DNA from: BAIKAL-G1 sp943370385
Lineage (GTDB): Bacteria; Cyanobacteriota; Cyanobacteriia; PCC-6307; Cyanobiaceae
Assembly: GCA_943370385.1 (NCBI GenBank)
Contig: CALRQT020000015.1
Location: forward strand, 1 to 64,000
Length of the DNA stretch: 64,000 nucleotides
Reading direction: 5' to 3'
The position numbers were made by a program, and so were the translations under genes. This document shows positions 15,623-26,540 of this stretch, in pieces. The notes below the pieces were generated by a model that was given only the letters and a program-made list of their open reading frames with translations, was not told where the DNA came from and did no database searches. Positions within the stretch are counted from its first letter, which is position 1, and every line of letters starts with the position of its first letter.

Positions 15623-16682
15623 ACAGATCCGTCAGCAGGGCCTCGCGGCTGCCTTCGGCAGGCTTGTAGCCGTATTCCCAACGCACCAGCGGCGGCAGGG
15701 ACATCAGGATCGATTCGGTGCGGCCGTTGGTCTGCAGGCCAAAAATCGTGCCCCGGTCAAACACCAGGTTGAACTCCACATAGCGGCCGCGGCGGTAGAG
15801 CTGGAACTGGCGCTCGCGCTCGCCGTAGGGCAGGTGCTGCCGCTTCTCCACGATCGGCACGTAGCTCGGCAGGAAGGCGTTGCCGCAGGCCGAAGCCAGG
15901 GCAAAGAGCTGCTCCCAGCTCTGGGGCTGGGCCCCTTGGGCCGCACCGGCTGCGGCGGCAGGGCCCTCGGGATCCTGGCCCTTGTAGAGCACGCCCCGGG
16001 GATCCTGGTAGTCGTAGAAGATGCCGCCCACACCGCGGGTTTCCTGGCGGTGTTTCAGGAAGAAATACTCGTCACACCAGGGCTTGAACACCTGGTAGTA
16101 GGCCGGATTGACGCTGTCGCAGGCGTTTTTGAGGGTCTGGTGGAAGTGCTTGGCGTCTTCTAAGAAGGGGTAATAGGGGGTGAGGTCGGCGCCGCCGCCA
16201 AACCACCACACGGGACCGGCCTCGAAGTAGCGGTAGTTGAGATGAATAGTGGGGATGTAGGGGCTGCGGGGGTGCAACACCATCGAGGTGCCGGTGGCGA
16301 ACCAGCGTTGGCCCTTGGCTTCCGGGCGCTGGCTCAGGATCGAGGGGGGCAGCTGGTCACCCTCCACCTCGGAGAAGTTGACGCCCCCCTGTTCAAACAC
16401 CCGGCCGCCGGTCATCACCCGCGAACGACCGCCGCCGCCCTCGGGCCGGATCCAGCTCTCTTCGGCAAAGGTGGCGCCGCCATCGAGGGCCTCCAGGCCA
16501 GCGCAGATCGAATCCTGCAGACCCATCAGCAGGGCCTTGGCCCGGGCGCGGGAATCGGCCGGGGGACGCTCCAGGGGCAGCTCCGCACCGGGGCTGGCGT
16601 CGCCTGGGGCCGAACCGGAGGCGGTCCCGCCCGTGAGGCCGCTCACCTTGGTCTTGGCACGGGACAGCAGGCCCTTCAGCAT
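15549..16682 (-). CDS. hemF: coproporphyrinogen III oxidase, oxygen-dependent
   Basis: The 377-residue enzyme decarboxylates coproporphyrinogen III to protoporphyrinogen IX with O2, in heme and chlorophyll synthesis. Family signatures are all present: VMTGGRVFEQGGVNFSEV, HPRSPYIPTIHLNYRYFEAG, WWFGGGADLTPYYPFLEDA, and GRYVEFNLVFDRGTIFGLQT. About 45 N-terminal residues before the catalytic domain are low in complexity. The ATG at 16682 (MLKGLLSRAK) is preferred over a GTG nine bases upstream. It is divergent from mrp and overlaps the convergent amidase gene. Confidence 0.96.
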   Translation of the reverse strand: MLKGLLSRAKTKVSGLTGGTASGSAPGDASPGAELPLERPPADSRARAKALLMGLQDSICAGLEALDGGATFAEESWIRPEGGGGRSRVMTGGRVFEQGGVNFSEVEGDQLPPSILSQRPEAKGQRWFATGTSMVLHPRSPYIPTIHLNYRYFEAGPVWWFGGGADLTPYYPFLEDAKHFHQTLKNACDSVNPAYYQVFKPWCDEYFFLKHRQETRGVGGIFYDYQDPRGVLYKGQDPEGPAAAAGAAQGAQPQSWEQLFALASACGNAFLPSYVPIVEKRQHLPYGERERQFQLYRRGRYVEFNLVFDRGTIFGLQTNGRTESILMSLPPLVRWEYGYKPAEGSREALLTDLFTRPQNWLADPSLTARCQPHQAVD

Positions 16683-16835
16683 CAACGCCACGCCCCAGGG
16701 GCGCTAGAAACCACCCCACCCTTTCAGCCCACGGTGCCGCCGCACAAGCCTGCGAGAAGGATCGTCACGCCCCCAGGCCGGCAAACGCCCCTAGGGAACG
16801 GTCCCTAGGATCCGGGCCCTGCCTTGCCCCGCCGG

Positions 16836-17951
16836 ATGGCCAGCCCAGATCAGGCACTCGAAGCGGCCCTCGCTGCCCTAGCGCCCCTCAAGGACGCCGG
16901 CAGCGGTCGCTCCCTGGTGGAGCTGCAATGGATCGATCAGGTGCGCCTGCAACCGAATCGGGCCGTGTTTCGCCTGGCCTTGCCGGGCTTTGCCACCAGC
17001 CAAAGGGAGCGGATTGTTAGCGAGGCCCGGGCGGCCCTGCTCGGCCTCGATGGCATCAACGACGTCCAAATTGAATTGGCCCAGGCCCCTGCCCAGGCAG
17101 GCCCCAGCGGCCATTCCCACCAGGGGGCGCCGATTGGCGCCGGCGGCCACGGGGGCGGGGCCGAGCGCCAGCCGATTGCGGGGGTGAAGCAGGTGATCGC
17201 CGTCAGTAGCGGCAAGGGCGGCGTCGGCAAGAGCACGGTGGCCGTGAACCTGGCCTGCGCCCTGGCCCAGGCGGGCCTGCGGGTGGGCCTGCTCGATGCC
17301 GATATCTATGGCCCCAACGCCCCCACCATGTTGGGGGTGGCCGACCGCACCCCCGAGGTGCAAGGCGAAGGGGCCGATCAGCGGCTGACCCCGATCGACA
17401 GCTGTGGCATCGCCATGGTGTCGATGGGGTTGCTGATCGGCGAGAACCAACCGGTGATCTGGCGGGGCCCGATGCTCAACGGCATCATCCGCCAGTTCCT
17501 CTATCAGGTGGAGTGGGGTGAGCGGGATGTGCTGGTGGTGGACCTGCCCCCCGGCACGGGCGATGCCCAGCTCAGCCTGGCCCAGGCGGTGCCCATGGCC
17601 GGCGTGATCATCGTCACCACGCCCCAGCAGGTGTCCCTGCAGGATGCCCGCCGCGGCCTGGCCATGTTCCTGCAGATGGGCGTGCCGGTGCTGGGGGTGG
17701 TGGAGAACATGACCGCCTTCATCCCCCCCGACGCCCCCGAAAAGCGCTACGAGCTCTTCGGCAGCGGCGGTGGCCAGCGCCTCGCCGACGAGGCGGCCGT
17801 GCCGCTCCTGGCCCAGCTGCCGATGGAACTGGCTGTTGTGTCCGGCGGCGACCAGGGCCTGCCGGTGATGCTCGCCGCGCCGGAGTCGGCCTCAGCCCAG
17901 GCCTTCACGGCCCTGGCCGCCCGCTTGCGCGCCCTCGCCCCGGCCCCATGA
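16836..17951 (+). CDS. mrp: Mrp/NBP35-type Fe-S cluster carrier ATPase
   Basis: The 371-residue protein has an N-terminal DUF59-like domain (residues 1-80), a His/Gly-rich linker, and an Mrp ATPase domain. The deviant Walker A is VSSGKGGVGKST around residues 123-133. Further motifs are LLDADIYGPNAPTMLG, VDLPPGTGDAQLS and GVVENMTAF. The CxxC of many Mrp proteins is not visible after VENM; this region reads AFIPPDAPEKRYELFG, as in other cyanobacteria as far as I recall. It loads or transfers Fe-S clusters. The stop overlaps the start of the histidine-kinase gene by four bases (ATGA), indicating coupling. Confidence 0.92.
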   Translation: MASPDQALEAALAALAPLKDAGSGRSLVELQWIDQVRLQPNRAVFRLALPGFATSQRERIVSEARAALLGLDGINDVQIELAQAPAQAGPSGHSHQGAPIGAGGHGGGAERQPIAGVKQVIAVSSGKGGVGKSTVAVNLACALAQAGLRVGLLDADIYGPNAPTMLGVADRTPEVQGEGADQRLTPIDSCGIAMVSMGLLIGENQPVIWRGPMLNGIIRQFLYQVEWGERDVLVVDLPPGTGDAQLSLAQAVPMAGVIIVTTPQQVSLQDARRGLAMFLQMGVPVLGVVENMTAFIPPDAPEKRYELFGSGGGQRLADEAAVPLLAQLPMELAVVSGGDQGLPVMLAAPESASAQAFTALAARLRALAPAP

Positions 17952-19339
17952 GCGCCCAGGGGCCCAGCCTGGAGGCCCTCAGGCAGCGGCTAGCCGAGGG
18001 GGTCCCCCCGGGCCGCAGCGATGAGGACAGTGTCCGGCGCCAGTGGTGGGCAGCCCTGGCCTGCCTGCAGGAGGAGTTCCTGGTGCCGCTCCAGCCCCGC
18101 AGCGGCCTATGGCTGGCCTCGCCCCTGCCAGCCCTCTACGAACCCGACCTGCTGCGTCACCTGCAGGGCTGGGTGTGGGCCCCGGAGGAGCTCGGCAGCC
18201 TGCTGCAACCGGCCGCGCCGCTGCTACCCGGCCAGGCCCCAGCCTCAGCCCCAGATAGGGCGGGCCCCTACGACCCCGGCCGCTTTACGCGCCTCCCGCT
18301 CAGCGCTGCCGATGGCACCGATCCGGTGCTGCTGGTGATCACCCCCCAACTGCAGATCGCCATGGCCCTCCATGGTCCCGTCGATGGGCGCCAACTGCTG
18401 GTGCGCTCGGACCCCGCCAGCCTTTCGGCGGCCCTGGCCCTGCTCGATGAACGCCTGCAACGCAGCGCCCCCGAGGAGGGGTTGCGCCTGCGCCAGGCCC
18501 TGCAGGCCCTGGGCAGCCTCGAGAGCGACAGCCACCTGGCCGCCAGCTTCTGGCCGCGCCTGGCCGAACGGCTAGCCGCCATGGCCCCGAGCGTGACGCT
18601 CCAACCCCTGGTGCATCGCCGGGCCGGCAGCGACGAGGGCCGGGGCGGCTCCAGCAGCGAGCTGGCCCTGCTCGAAGCCCTCACCCATGAGGTGCGCACC
18701 CCCCTGGCCACGATCCGCACCCTGATCCGCTCCCTGCTGCGCCGCCAGGACCTCACCGAACTGGTGCGGCAACGGCTGCAGCAGATCGATGGCGAATGCA
18801 GCGAACAGATCGACCGCTTCGGCCTGATTTTCCATGCGGCCGAACTGCAACGCCAGCCGGCCGCCCCCAAGCCCCAGGCCCTGGCCCGCACCGACCTGGC
18901 CCAGCTGTTGCAACAACTCGAACCGCTCTGGCGCCACCAACTGCAGCGCCGCGGCCTGGAGCTGGTGCTGGAGATCGGCGCCGACCTCTCACCGGTGCTG
19001 AGTGATCCGAGCCGCCTGGAAACGATGCTGGGCGGCCTGATGGACCGCTACAGCCGCCGGCTCACGGCCGGCTCCACCCTGGTAATCAGCCTGGAACCGG
19101 CCGGATCGCGCCTGCGGCTGCGCCTGGGCGCCGCGGGCGCCTCCCGCTTCCAAGCTGGCTTTGACAGCGATCTAGGCAGCCGCCAGGCGGTGGGGCCCGT
19201 GCTGAGCTGGAACCCGGAAACCGGCAGCCTGCAACTCAGCCGCCAGGCCACCGCCCGCCTGTTCCACAGCCTGGGGGGGCGGCTGACGGAAGGCTCCGGC
19301 CGCGGCCTGACCGTGTTCTTCCCCCTGGCCCCCGGCTGA
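17948..19339 (+). CDS. sensor histidine kinase with degenerate ATPase domain
   Basis: The 463-residue protein has an unassigned N-terminal sensory part (1-225, no membrane segment) and a clear dimerisation/phosphoacceptor helix with H247 (LLEALTHEVRTPLATIRTLI). The C-terminal domain has the outline of an HATPase (SDPSRLETMLGGLMDRYSRR at 352-371; GRLTEGSGRGLTVFFPL at the end), but the N-box asparagine and the DxGxG motif are not recognisable. It may be a pseudokinase or a very diverged kinase. It overlaps mrp by four bases, which suggests co-translation with an Fe-S carrier. No response regulator is nearby. Confidence 0.8.
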   Translation: MSAQGPSLEALRQRLAEGVPPGRSDEDSVRRQWWAALACLQEEFLVPLQPRSGLWLASPLPALYEPDLLRHLQGWVWAPEELGSLLQPAAPLLPGQAPASAPDRAGPYDPGRFTRLPLSAADGTDPVLLVITPQLQIAMALHGPVDGRQLLVRSDPASLSAALALLDERLQRSAPEEGLRLRQALQALGSLESDSHLAASFWPRLAERLAAMAPSVTLQPLVHRRAGSDEGRGGSSSELALLEALTHEVRTPLATIRTLIRSLLRRQDLTELVRQRLQQIDGECSEQIDRFGLIFHAAELQRQPAAPKPQALARTDLAQLLQQLEPLWRHQLQRRGLELVLEIGADLSPVLSDPSRLETMLGGLMDRYSRRLTAGSTLVISLEPAGSRLRLRLGAAGASRFQAGFDSDLGSRQAVGPVLSWNPETGSLQLSRQATARLFHSLGGRLTEGSGRGLTVFFPLAPG

Positions 19340-19499
19340 ACACGGGCTAGCTCTTGGAACGGCCAGCGACCGTCCAGGAGCCAGCCGCGGGCCGTTTGTT
19401 GACGGGTGTGAAGAGAGGGCCCCCTAGGCCTAAATGGCCCAGATCTCGGTGCTAGTTTCCGCTCGAAACGGCCTGCCGACTCCCCCTCTAGGAACAGCC

Positions 19500-19931
19500 A
19501 TGACAGCAACGGCGCTGAGCGGTCATCTCCCGAAGTACATCGGCAGCACAGGCGGCCTCCTCAACGCCGCTGAGACGGAAGAGAAGTACGCCATTACCTG
19601 GACCAGCAGCACGGCCCAGGTGTTCGAACTGCCCACCGGTGGCGCAGCTGAGATGAACGAAGGCGAAAACATCATGTATTTCGCCCGCAAGGAACAGTGC
19701 CTGGCCCTGGGCACCCAACTGCGCACCAAGTTCAAGCCCCGCATCGAAGATTTCAAGATCTACCGCATCTTCCCCGGTGGTGACACGGAATTCCTCCATC
19801 CCAAAGATGGTGTGTTCCCCGAGAAAGTGAACGAAGGTCGGGCCATGGTCGGCCACAATGCCCGCCGCATTGGCCAAAACCCCAACCCCGCCAACCTCAA
19901 GTTCAGCGGTCGCAACACCTTCGACGCCTGA
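19500..19931 (+). CDS. psaD: photosystem I reaction centre subunit II
   Basis: The 143-residue protein is the stromal PsaD subunit that docks ferredoxin on photosystem I. Family motifs are LSGHLPKYIGSTGGLL, EEKYAITWTS, FELPTGGAAEMNEGEN, FARKEQCLALGTQLR, and YRIFPGGDTEFLHPKDGVFP. The ATG at 19500 gives the standard cyanobacterial length. A strong terminator follows, so it is probably monocistronic with its promoter in the 160 bp upstream. Confidence 0.98.
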   Translation: MTATALSGHLPKYIGSTGGLLNAAETEEKYAITWTSSTAQVFELPTGGAAEMNEGENIMYFARKEQCLALGTQLRTKFKPRIEDFKIYRIFPGGDTEFLHPKDGVFPEKVNEGRAMVGHNARRIGQNPNPANLKFSGRNTFDA

Positions 19932-19970
19932 GTTCCGGTCCTGAAGCGGTCACCGCTGCATCTATAAAGG

Positions 19971-19995
19971 CGGGGCCAGGCGCCCCGTTTTTTTT
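19971..19995 (+). terminator. intrinsic terminator after psaD
   Basis: Arms CGGGGC and GCCCCG around a short loop, followed by eight T, 39 bp behind the psaD stop. The trpE start is only 17 bp farther, so trpE needs read-through or a promoter inside the psaD 3' region. Confidence 0.92.
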
Positions 19996-20012
19996 GCCTG
20001 CCCATCGCCGTG

Positions 20013-21592
<1,580 letters not shown>

Positions 21593-21596
<4 letters not shown>

Positions 21597-22750
21597 GCGG
21601 CGACCTGCTGCTGAAGGGATTTGAAGTGGAGCTCTTCACCGGCCGGCCCGACGGCACCGTGGTGGGCTGTTCGCCGGCGGCGGCGGCGGCCCTAGAGGGC
21701 TTCGTGACCGAACCGGATCACCGCAACCTCGAGTACATCACCGCCCCCGATGCCAGCTACCAGCGCCAGCTGGAGCTCCTCCTCGAACCCCGCCGGCGCC
21801 TGCGGGCCTGGCTGGCGCAGCGGGGGTTAACGATCCTGCCGGGCAGCACCTTGAGCCTGGGGGACAGCCGCCGCTTTGAGCGTTCCAACCCGGACAACCC
21901 TTACCACGACTACATCGAAACCACCTACGGCACCCAGGTGGTGACCGCCAGCGTGCACATCAACCTGGGCCTCACCGACATGGGGGCCCTGTTTGCCGCC
22001 TGCCGGCTGGTCCGCTGCGAAGCCGCCCTGCTGCTGGCCCTCAGCGCCAGCTCCCCCTTCCTCGATGGCGTGGTCACCGGAGCCCATTCCCAGCGCTGGT
22101 TGCAGTTCCCGCTCACGCCCCCCCAGGTGCCCCTGTTCCGCAGCCACGGCCACTACATCACCTGGGTGGAGGAGCAGCTGGCCAGCGGCGCCATGCAGAA
22201 CGTGCGCCACCTCTGGACCTCGGTGCGGCCCAACGGCGACAACAGGCCCCATGGGCTCAATCGCCTCGAACTGCGCATCTGCGATCTGATTACCGATCCG
22301 GCCCTGCTGCTGGCGATCACCGCCTACTGCGAGCTGCGCATCCATCAAGTGCTGGCCGATCCCGCCGGGCACGATCCCCTGGTCGCCAGCCAGCTCAACC
22401 CCGAAGCGTTGGCAGACCTGGCCGATGCCAACGACCGGGCCGCGGCCCGCTCCAGCCTGCAGGCCAGCCTGCGCGATTGGCGCACGGGCGAGCCGATCCA
22501 AGCCGCCGACTGGATCCGGCGCGATCTGACCGCCCTGGCCCCCCTGGCCGAGCAGCTCAACTTGGCCGCCACCCTGGCGCCCCTGCAAACCGTGCTCAAG
22601 GGGGGGAACCAGGCCATGCGCTGGCTCCAGCGGGAGGGAGAGGGCCTGCCGATCGCCACGATCGTGGCCGCCAGCGCCGCGGCCATGGCCGCGCGGGAAG
22701 TGGCGCTGAAGGCACCACTGGCGACAGACGCGCTGAGCCCTTTGGGATGA
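21593..22750 (+). CDS. gshA: glutamate-cysteine ligase, cyanobacterial type
   Basis: The 385-residue protein fits the cyanobacterial GshA family: LLKGFEVELFTGRPDGTVVG at the start, EPDHRNLEYITAPD, SVHINLGLTDMGALFAACRL, SSPFLDGVVTGAHSQRW, and LNRLELRICDLITDP. It performs the first step of glutathione synthesis (gamma-glutamylcysteine). It starts with GTG overlapping the trpE stop and ends in a four-base overlap (ATGA) with ppc, so trpE-gshA-ppc are likely one operon. Confidence 0.9.
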
Positions 22751-25700
22751 TCATGGAACCTTCGAGCGCCCCTTCGGCCCCCATGCGGCAGCCCCTGCCC
22801 GCCATCGAGACCCCGGGCGACGCGATCGATGCGCCCGCCCCCGGATCCCCCCAACCCCAGCCGGCCCCCCAGGTGACCAAGCTGCTGGGCGAGCGGTTGG
22901 ACCTGGTGGAGGACCTCTGGCAGACCGTGCTGCGCAGCGAGTGTCCGCCGCAGCAGGCCGAACGGCTGCTGCGGCTGAAGGCCCTCAGTGGCGGCGATGG
23001 TCCGGCCGACCGCCGGCCCGGGGCGCCGACCGAAACGGCCGTGGCGGCGGACGCGATTGTGCAACTGATCCGGGAGATGGACCTGGCCGAGGCGATCTCC
23101 GCCGCCCGGGCCTTTTCCCTCTATTTCCAGCTGGTCAACATCCTTGAGCAGCACATCGAGGAAGACAGCTACCTGGCCAGCCTCAAGGCCCAACACCCCA
23201 GCAGCCTGAGTGATCCGTTTGTGCCGCCCCTGGCGAGCCAGACCCAGCCAGCCACCTTCCGGGAACTGTTCACCCGCCTGCGGGGCCTGGGGCTACCGCC
23301 CGCCCGGCTGGAGCAGCTGCTGCGGGAACTCGACATCCGCCTGGTGTTCACGGCCCACCCCACCGAAATCGTGCGCCATACGGTGCGCCATAAGCAGCGG
23401 CGCGTGGCGGCCCTGATCCAGAAGTTGCAGCAAAGCGACCTGCTCAACCTCGACGATCGCCGCAACCTGCGCCTGCAACTGGAAGAGGAGATCCGGCTGT
23501 GGTGGCGCACCGATGAACTGCACCAGTTCAAGCCCTCGGTGCTGGATGAGGTGGATTACGCCCTCCACTATTTCCAGCAGGTGCTGTTTGAGGCCATGCC
23601 CCAGCTGCGCCAACGCATCCATGGCGCCCTCCAGGCCAGCTATCCGGATGTGGTGCCGCCCCAGGATGCCTTCTGCACCTTCGGCTCCTGGGTGGGCTCC
23701 GACCGGGATGGCAACCCCTCGGTCACACCGGAGATCACCTGGCGCACCGCCTGTTACCAGCGCCAGTTAATGCTGGAGCGCTACATCAGTGCCGTGCAGG
23801 GGCTCCGGGATCAACTCAGCATTTCAATGCAGTGGAGCCAGGTGAGTGCTCCCCTGCTGGAATCCCTGGAAATGGACCGGCTGCGCTTTCCGGAGATCTA
23901 CGAGGAGCGGGCCGCCCGCTATCGGCTGGAGCCCTACCGGCTCAAGTTGAGCTACACCCTGGAGCGACTGCGCCTCACCCATCTGCGCAACCAGCAACTG
24001 GCCGCCAGCAGCTGGGAATCCCCGATTGATGGCTCCACCTCCACCGATGACGGCATCCTCGGCGGCCAGCCCGTGCAGGACCTGCACTACACGGCTGTAG
24101 CCGAATTTCGCAACGATCTGGAACTGATCGGCGACAGCCTGGAGGCCACGGGCCTGAGTTGCGAACCGCTGCAGAAGCTGGTCAGCCAGGTGCACATCTT
24201 CGGCTTCACCCTGGCCAGCCTCGATATCCGTCAGGAGAGCACCCGCCACAGCGATGCCCTCGACGAACTAAGCCGCTACCTGCAACTCCCCCTGGCCTAC
24301 GGCGAGATGGATGAGGAGCAGCGCATCGCCTGGCTGCTGGAGGAATTGCGCACCAGGAGGCCCCTGGTGTCGGCGGCAGCCCGCTGGAGTGCGGCCACAA
24401 CCGAAACCCTCGATGTGTTCCGCCTGCTGCAGCGCCTGCAGCAGGAATTCGGCTCGCGCATCTGCCGCACCTACATCATCTCGATGAACCACACGGTCTC
24501 CGACCTGCTGGAGGTGCTGCTGCTCGCCAAAGAAGCCGGTCTGGTGGATCCCAAGACCCAGCACTCCAACCTGCTGGTGGTGCCCCTGTTTGAAACCGTT
24601 GAGGATCTGCAGGGTGCCCCGGCCGTGATGGAGCGCCTGTTCAACGAACCCTTCTATCGCCAGCTCCTGGCCAGCAGCAATGGGGCCGGCCAGCCCCTGC
24701 AGGAGTTAATGCTCGGTTATTCCGACAGCAACAAGGATTCCGGCTTCCTCTCGAGCAACTGGGAGATCCACCGGGCCCAGATTGCCCTGCAGCAGCTGGC
24801 GATCGACCATGGCGTAGCCCTCCGCATCTTCCATGGCCGCGGGGGCTCGGTTGGTCGGGGCGGCGGCCCGGCCTACCAGGCAATCCTGGCCCAACCCAGC
24901 GGCACCCTCAATGGCCGCATCAAGATCACCGAGCAGGGGGAAGTGCTCGCCTCGAAGTATTCCCTGCCGGAGCTGGCGCTCTACAACCTGGAAACCGTCA
25001 CCACGGCGGTGTTGCAGAACAGCCTGGTCACCAGCCATGTGGACGACACCCCCAGCTGGAACGAGCTGATGGTGCGGCTGGCGGCCCGCTCCCGCCAGCA
25101 CTACCGCAGCCTGGTGCACGACAACCCCGACCTGGTGGCGTTCTTCCAGCAGGTCACCCCAATCGAAGAAATCAGCAAGCTGCAGATCTCCAGCCGGCCG
25201 GCCCGGCGCAAGAGTGGCGCGAAGGATCTCTCGAGCCTGCGGGCGATCCCCTGGGTGTTCGGCTGGACCCAGAGCCGCTTCCTGTTGCCCAGTTGGTTTG
25301 GCGTGGGGGCCGCCCTCCAGGAGGAACTGGACCGGGATCCGGAGCAATTGGAGCTGTTGCAGCGGCTCTACCAGCGCTGGCCCTTCTTCCGCATGCTGAT
25401 CTCCAAGGTGGAGATGACCCTCTCGAAGGTGGATCTCGACCTGGCCCACCACTATGTGCAGGCCCTGGGGCGGCCCAGCCACCGGGAGTCGTTTGAAGCG
25501 ATCTTCCAGGTGATTGCGTCCGAATTTGTCCTCACCCGCGACCTGGTGCTCAAGATCAGTGGCCACGGGCGCCTGCTCGATGGCGACCCGGGCCTGCAGC
25601 TGTCGGTGGATCTGCGCAACCGCACGATCATTCCCCTGGGCTTCCTGCAGGTGGCCCTGCTGCGGCGCCTGCGCGACCAGAACCGCCAGCCCCCCATGAG

Positions 25701-25815
25701 CGAAGCCAGCAGCGACAGCGGCGACGATGGCCGCACCTATAGCCGCAGCGAACTGCTGCGGGGCGCCCTGCTCACCATCAACGGCATCGCCGCCGGCATG
25801 CGCAATACCGGTTGA
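22747..25815 (+). CDS. ppc: phosphoenolpyruvate carboxylase
   Basis: The 1022-residue enzyme carboxylates PEP to oxaloacetate, feeding the TCA cycle and nitrogen assimilation. All signature elements are present: RLVFTAHPTEIVRHTVRHKQ (catalytic His, near 203), GSWVGSDRDGNPSVTPEIT (near 317), MLGYSDSNKDSGFLSSNW, FHGRGGSVGRGGGPAYQAI (near 695), QGEVLASKY, and the C-terminal GMRNTG. The start is ATG 22747, which overlaps the gshA TGA, or ATG 22753. The first ~45 residues are Pro-rich and variable. The TGA overlaps the TTG of the following GNAT gene. Confidence 0.98.
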   Translation: MIMEPSSAPSAPMRQPLPAIETPGDAIDAPAPGSPQPQPAPQVTKLLGERLDLVEDLWQTVLRSECPPQQAERLLRLKALSGGDGPADRRPGAPTETAVAADAIVQLIREMDLAEAISAARAFSLYFQLVNILEQHIEEDSYLASLKAQHPSSLSDPFVPPLASQTQPATFRELFTRLRGLGLPPARLEQLLRELDIRLVFTAHPTEIVRHTVRHKQRRVAALIQKLQQSDLLNLDDRRNLRLQLEEEIRLWWRTDELHQFKPSVLDEVDYALHYFQQVLFEAMPQLRQRIHGALQASYPDVVPPQDAFCTFGSWVGSDRDGNPSVTPEITWRTACYQRQLMLERYISAVQGLRDQLSISMQWSQVSAPLLESLEMDRLRFPEIYEERAARYRLEPYRLKLSYTLERLRLTHLRNQQLAASSWESPIDGSTSTDDGILGGQPVQDLHYTAVAEFRNDLELIGDSLEATGLSCEPLQKLVSQVHIFGFTLASLDIRQESTRHSDALDELSRYLQLPLAYGEMDEEQRIAWLLEELRTRRPLVSAAARWSAATTETLDVFRLLQRLQQEFGSRICRTYIISMNHTVSDLLEVLLLAKEAGLVDPKTQHSNLLVVPLFETVEDLQGAPAVMERLFNEPFYRQLLASSNGAGQPLQELMLGYSDSNKDSGFLSSNWEIHRAQIALQQLAIDHGVALRIFHGRGGSVGRGGGPAYQAILAQPSGTLNGRIKITEQGEVLASKYSLPELALYNLETVTTAVLQNSLVTSHVDDTPSWNELMVRLAARSRQHYRSLVHDNPDLVAFFQQVTPIEEISKLQISSRPARRKSGAKDLSSLRAIPWVFGWTQSRFLLPSWFGVGAALQEELDRDPEQLELLQRLYQRWPFFRMLISKVEMTLSKVDLDLAHHYVQALGRPSHRESFEAIFQVIASEFVLTRDLVLKISGHGRLLDGDPGLQLSVDLRNRTIIPLGFLQVALLRRLRDQNRQPPMSEASSDSGDDGRTYSRSELLRGALLTINGIAAGMRNTG

Positions 25816-26288
25816 AGACCATCCAATCCCTCTTGATCCCCTTCCGCAACCAACCCAGTCCGCCCGCCCTGCCCGAGGGCTACGGCCTGGAGAGCGGCGA
25901 TCCCCTGGCTACCGCCGACTTGCAGGGGCTGCTGCTGGCCTGTGGCGATCCCCCGCGCCAGTCCGAGCGGCTGGTCCTAGCCCTCAAGCGCAGCATCTGG
26001 CACCTGAGCGTGCGCAATCCAGCTGGCGAGTTGGTGGGGTTCGTGCGCGCCACCAGTGATCTGGCCCTCAATGCCAATCTCTGGAACCTCAGCGGCCATC
26101 CCGGCGATCCCCACCGGGACCAGGTGGTGCTGGTGCTAGTGCACACGGCCCTCAACCGGCTGCGGCGGGAGCTGCCCGGTTGCAGCATCTCCCTATCAGC
26201 CCCGCCCGAAGCGGTCAAAGCCCTGGCCCAACAGGGATTTGTTGTGGATCCCGGTGGCATCCGGGCCATGGGATTGGGCCTTAGCTAG
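25812..26288 (+). CDS. GNAT-family N-acetyltransferase
   Basis: The 158-residue protein is a short GNAT. Core strands are seen as SIWHLSVRNPAGELVGFVRA and LWNLSGHPGDPHRDQVVLVL, and the end resembles the usual poor-man's CoA site (GCSISLSAPPEAVKALAQQG, then FVVDPGGIRAMGLG). The substrate is unknown. TTG at 25812 overlaps the ppc stop (TTGA), so it is likely the last gene of trpE-gshA-ppc-GNAT. It is convergent with tRNA-Arg. Confidence 0.78.
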   Translation: MKTIQSLLIPFRNQPSPPALPEGYGLESGDPLATADLQGLLLACGDPPRQSERLVLALKRSIWHLSVRNPAGELVGFVRATSDLALNANLWNLSGHPGDPHRDQVVLVLVHTALNRLRRELPGCSISLSAPPEAVKALAQQGFVVDPGGIRAMGLGLS

Positions 26289-26380
26289 GACCGCCTTGGT
26301 TGGGAAGAACTGGATGGGGAAGGCCTGGTTGGCAGTCCCCTCCTCGTTTTACCGCCTCGATTTCCCAGCCTGTGATGTAA

Positions 26381-26454
26381 CGAGCATGGAGGGACTCGAA
26401 CCCCCGACATTCAGAACCGGAATCTGACGCTCTATCCAACTGAGCTACATGCCC
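26381..26454 (-). tRNA. trnR: tRNA-Arg(CCG)
   Basis: A 74-nt cloverleaf on the minus strand. Acceptor GGGCATG pairs with CATGCTC (one G-U), the D-arm is AGCTCAGTTGGATAGAGC, the anticodon stem TCAGA/TCTGA encloses TTCCGGT with anticodon CCG, and the T-arm is GGGGG/TCCCT with loop TTCGAG. CCA is not encoded. Confidence 0.93.
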
Positions 26455-26540
26455 ATGCAGGGGCCCAAGGCTCTGCACAGCACGGCAGGCCTGGGGCCAA
26501 GCCGTTGGACTTACCTTAAACCGCAGACGGCCCCAGACCC

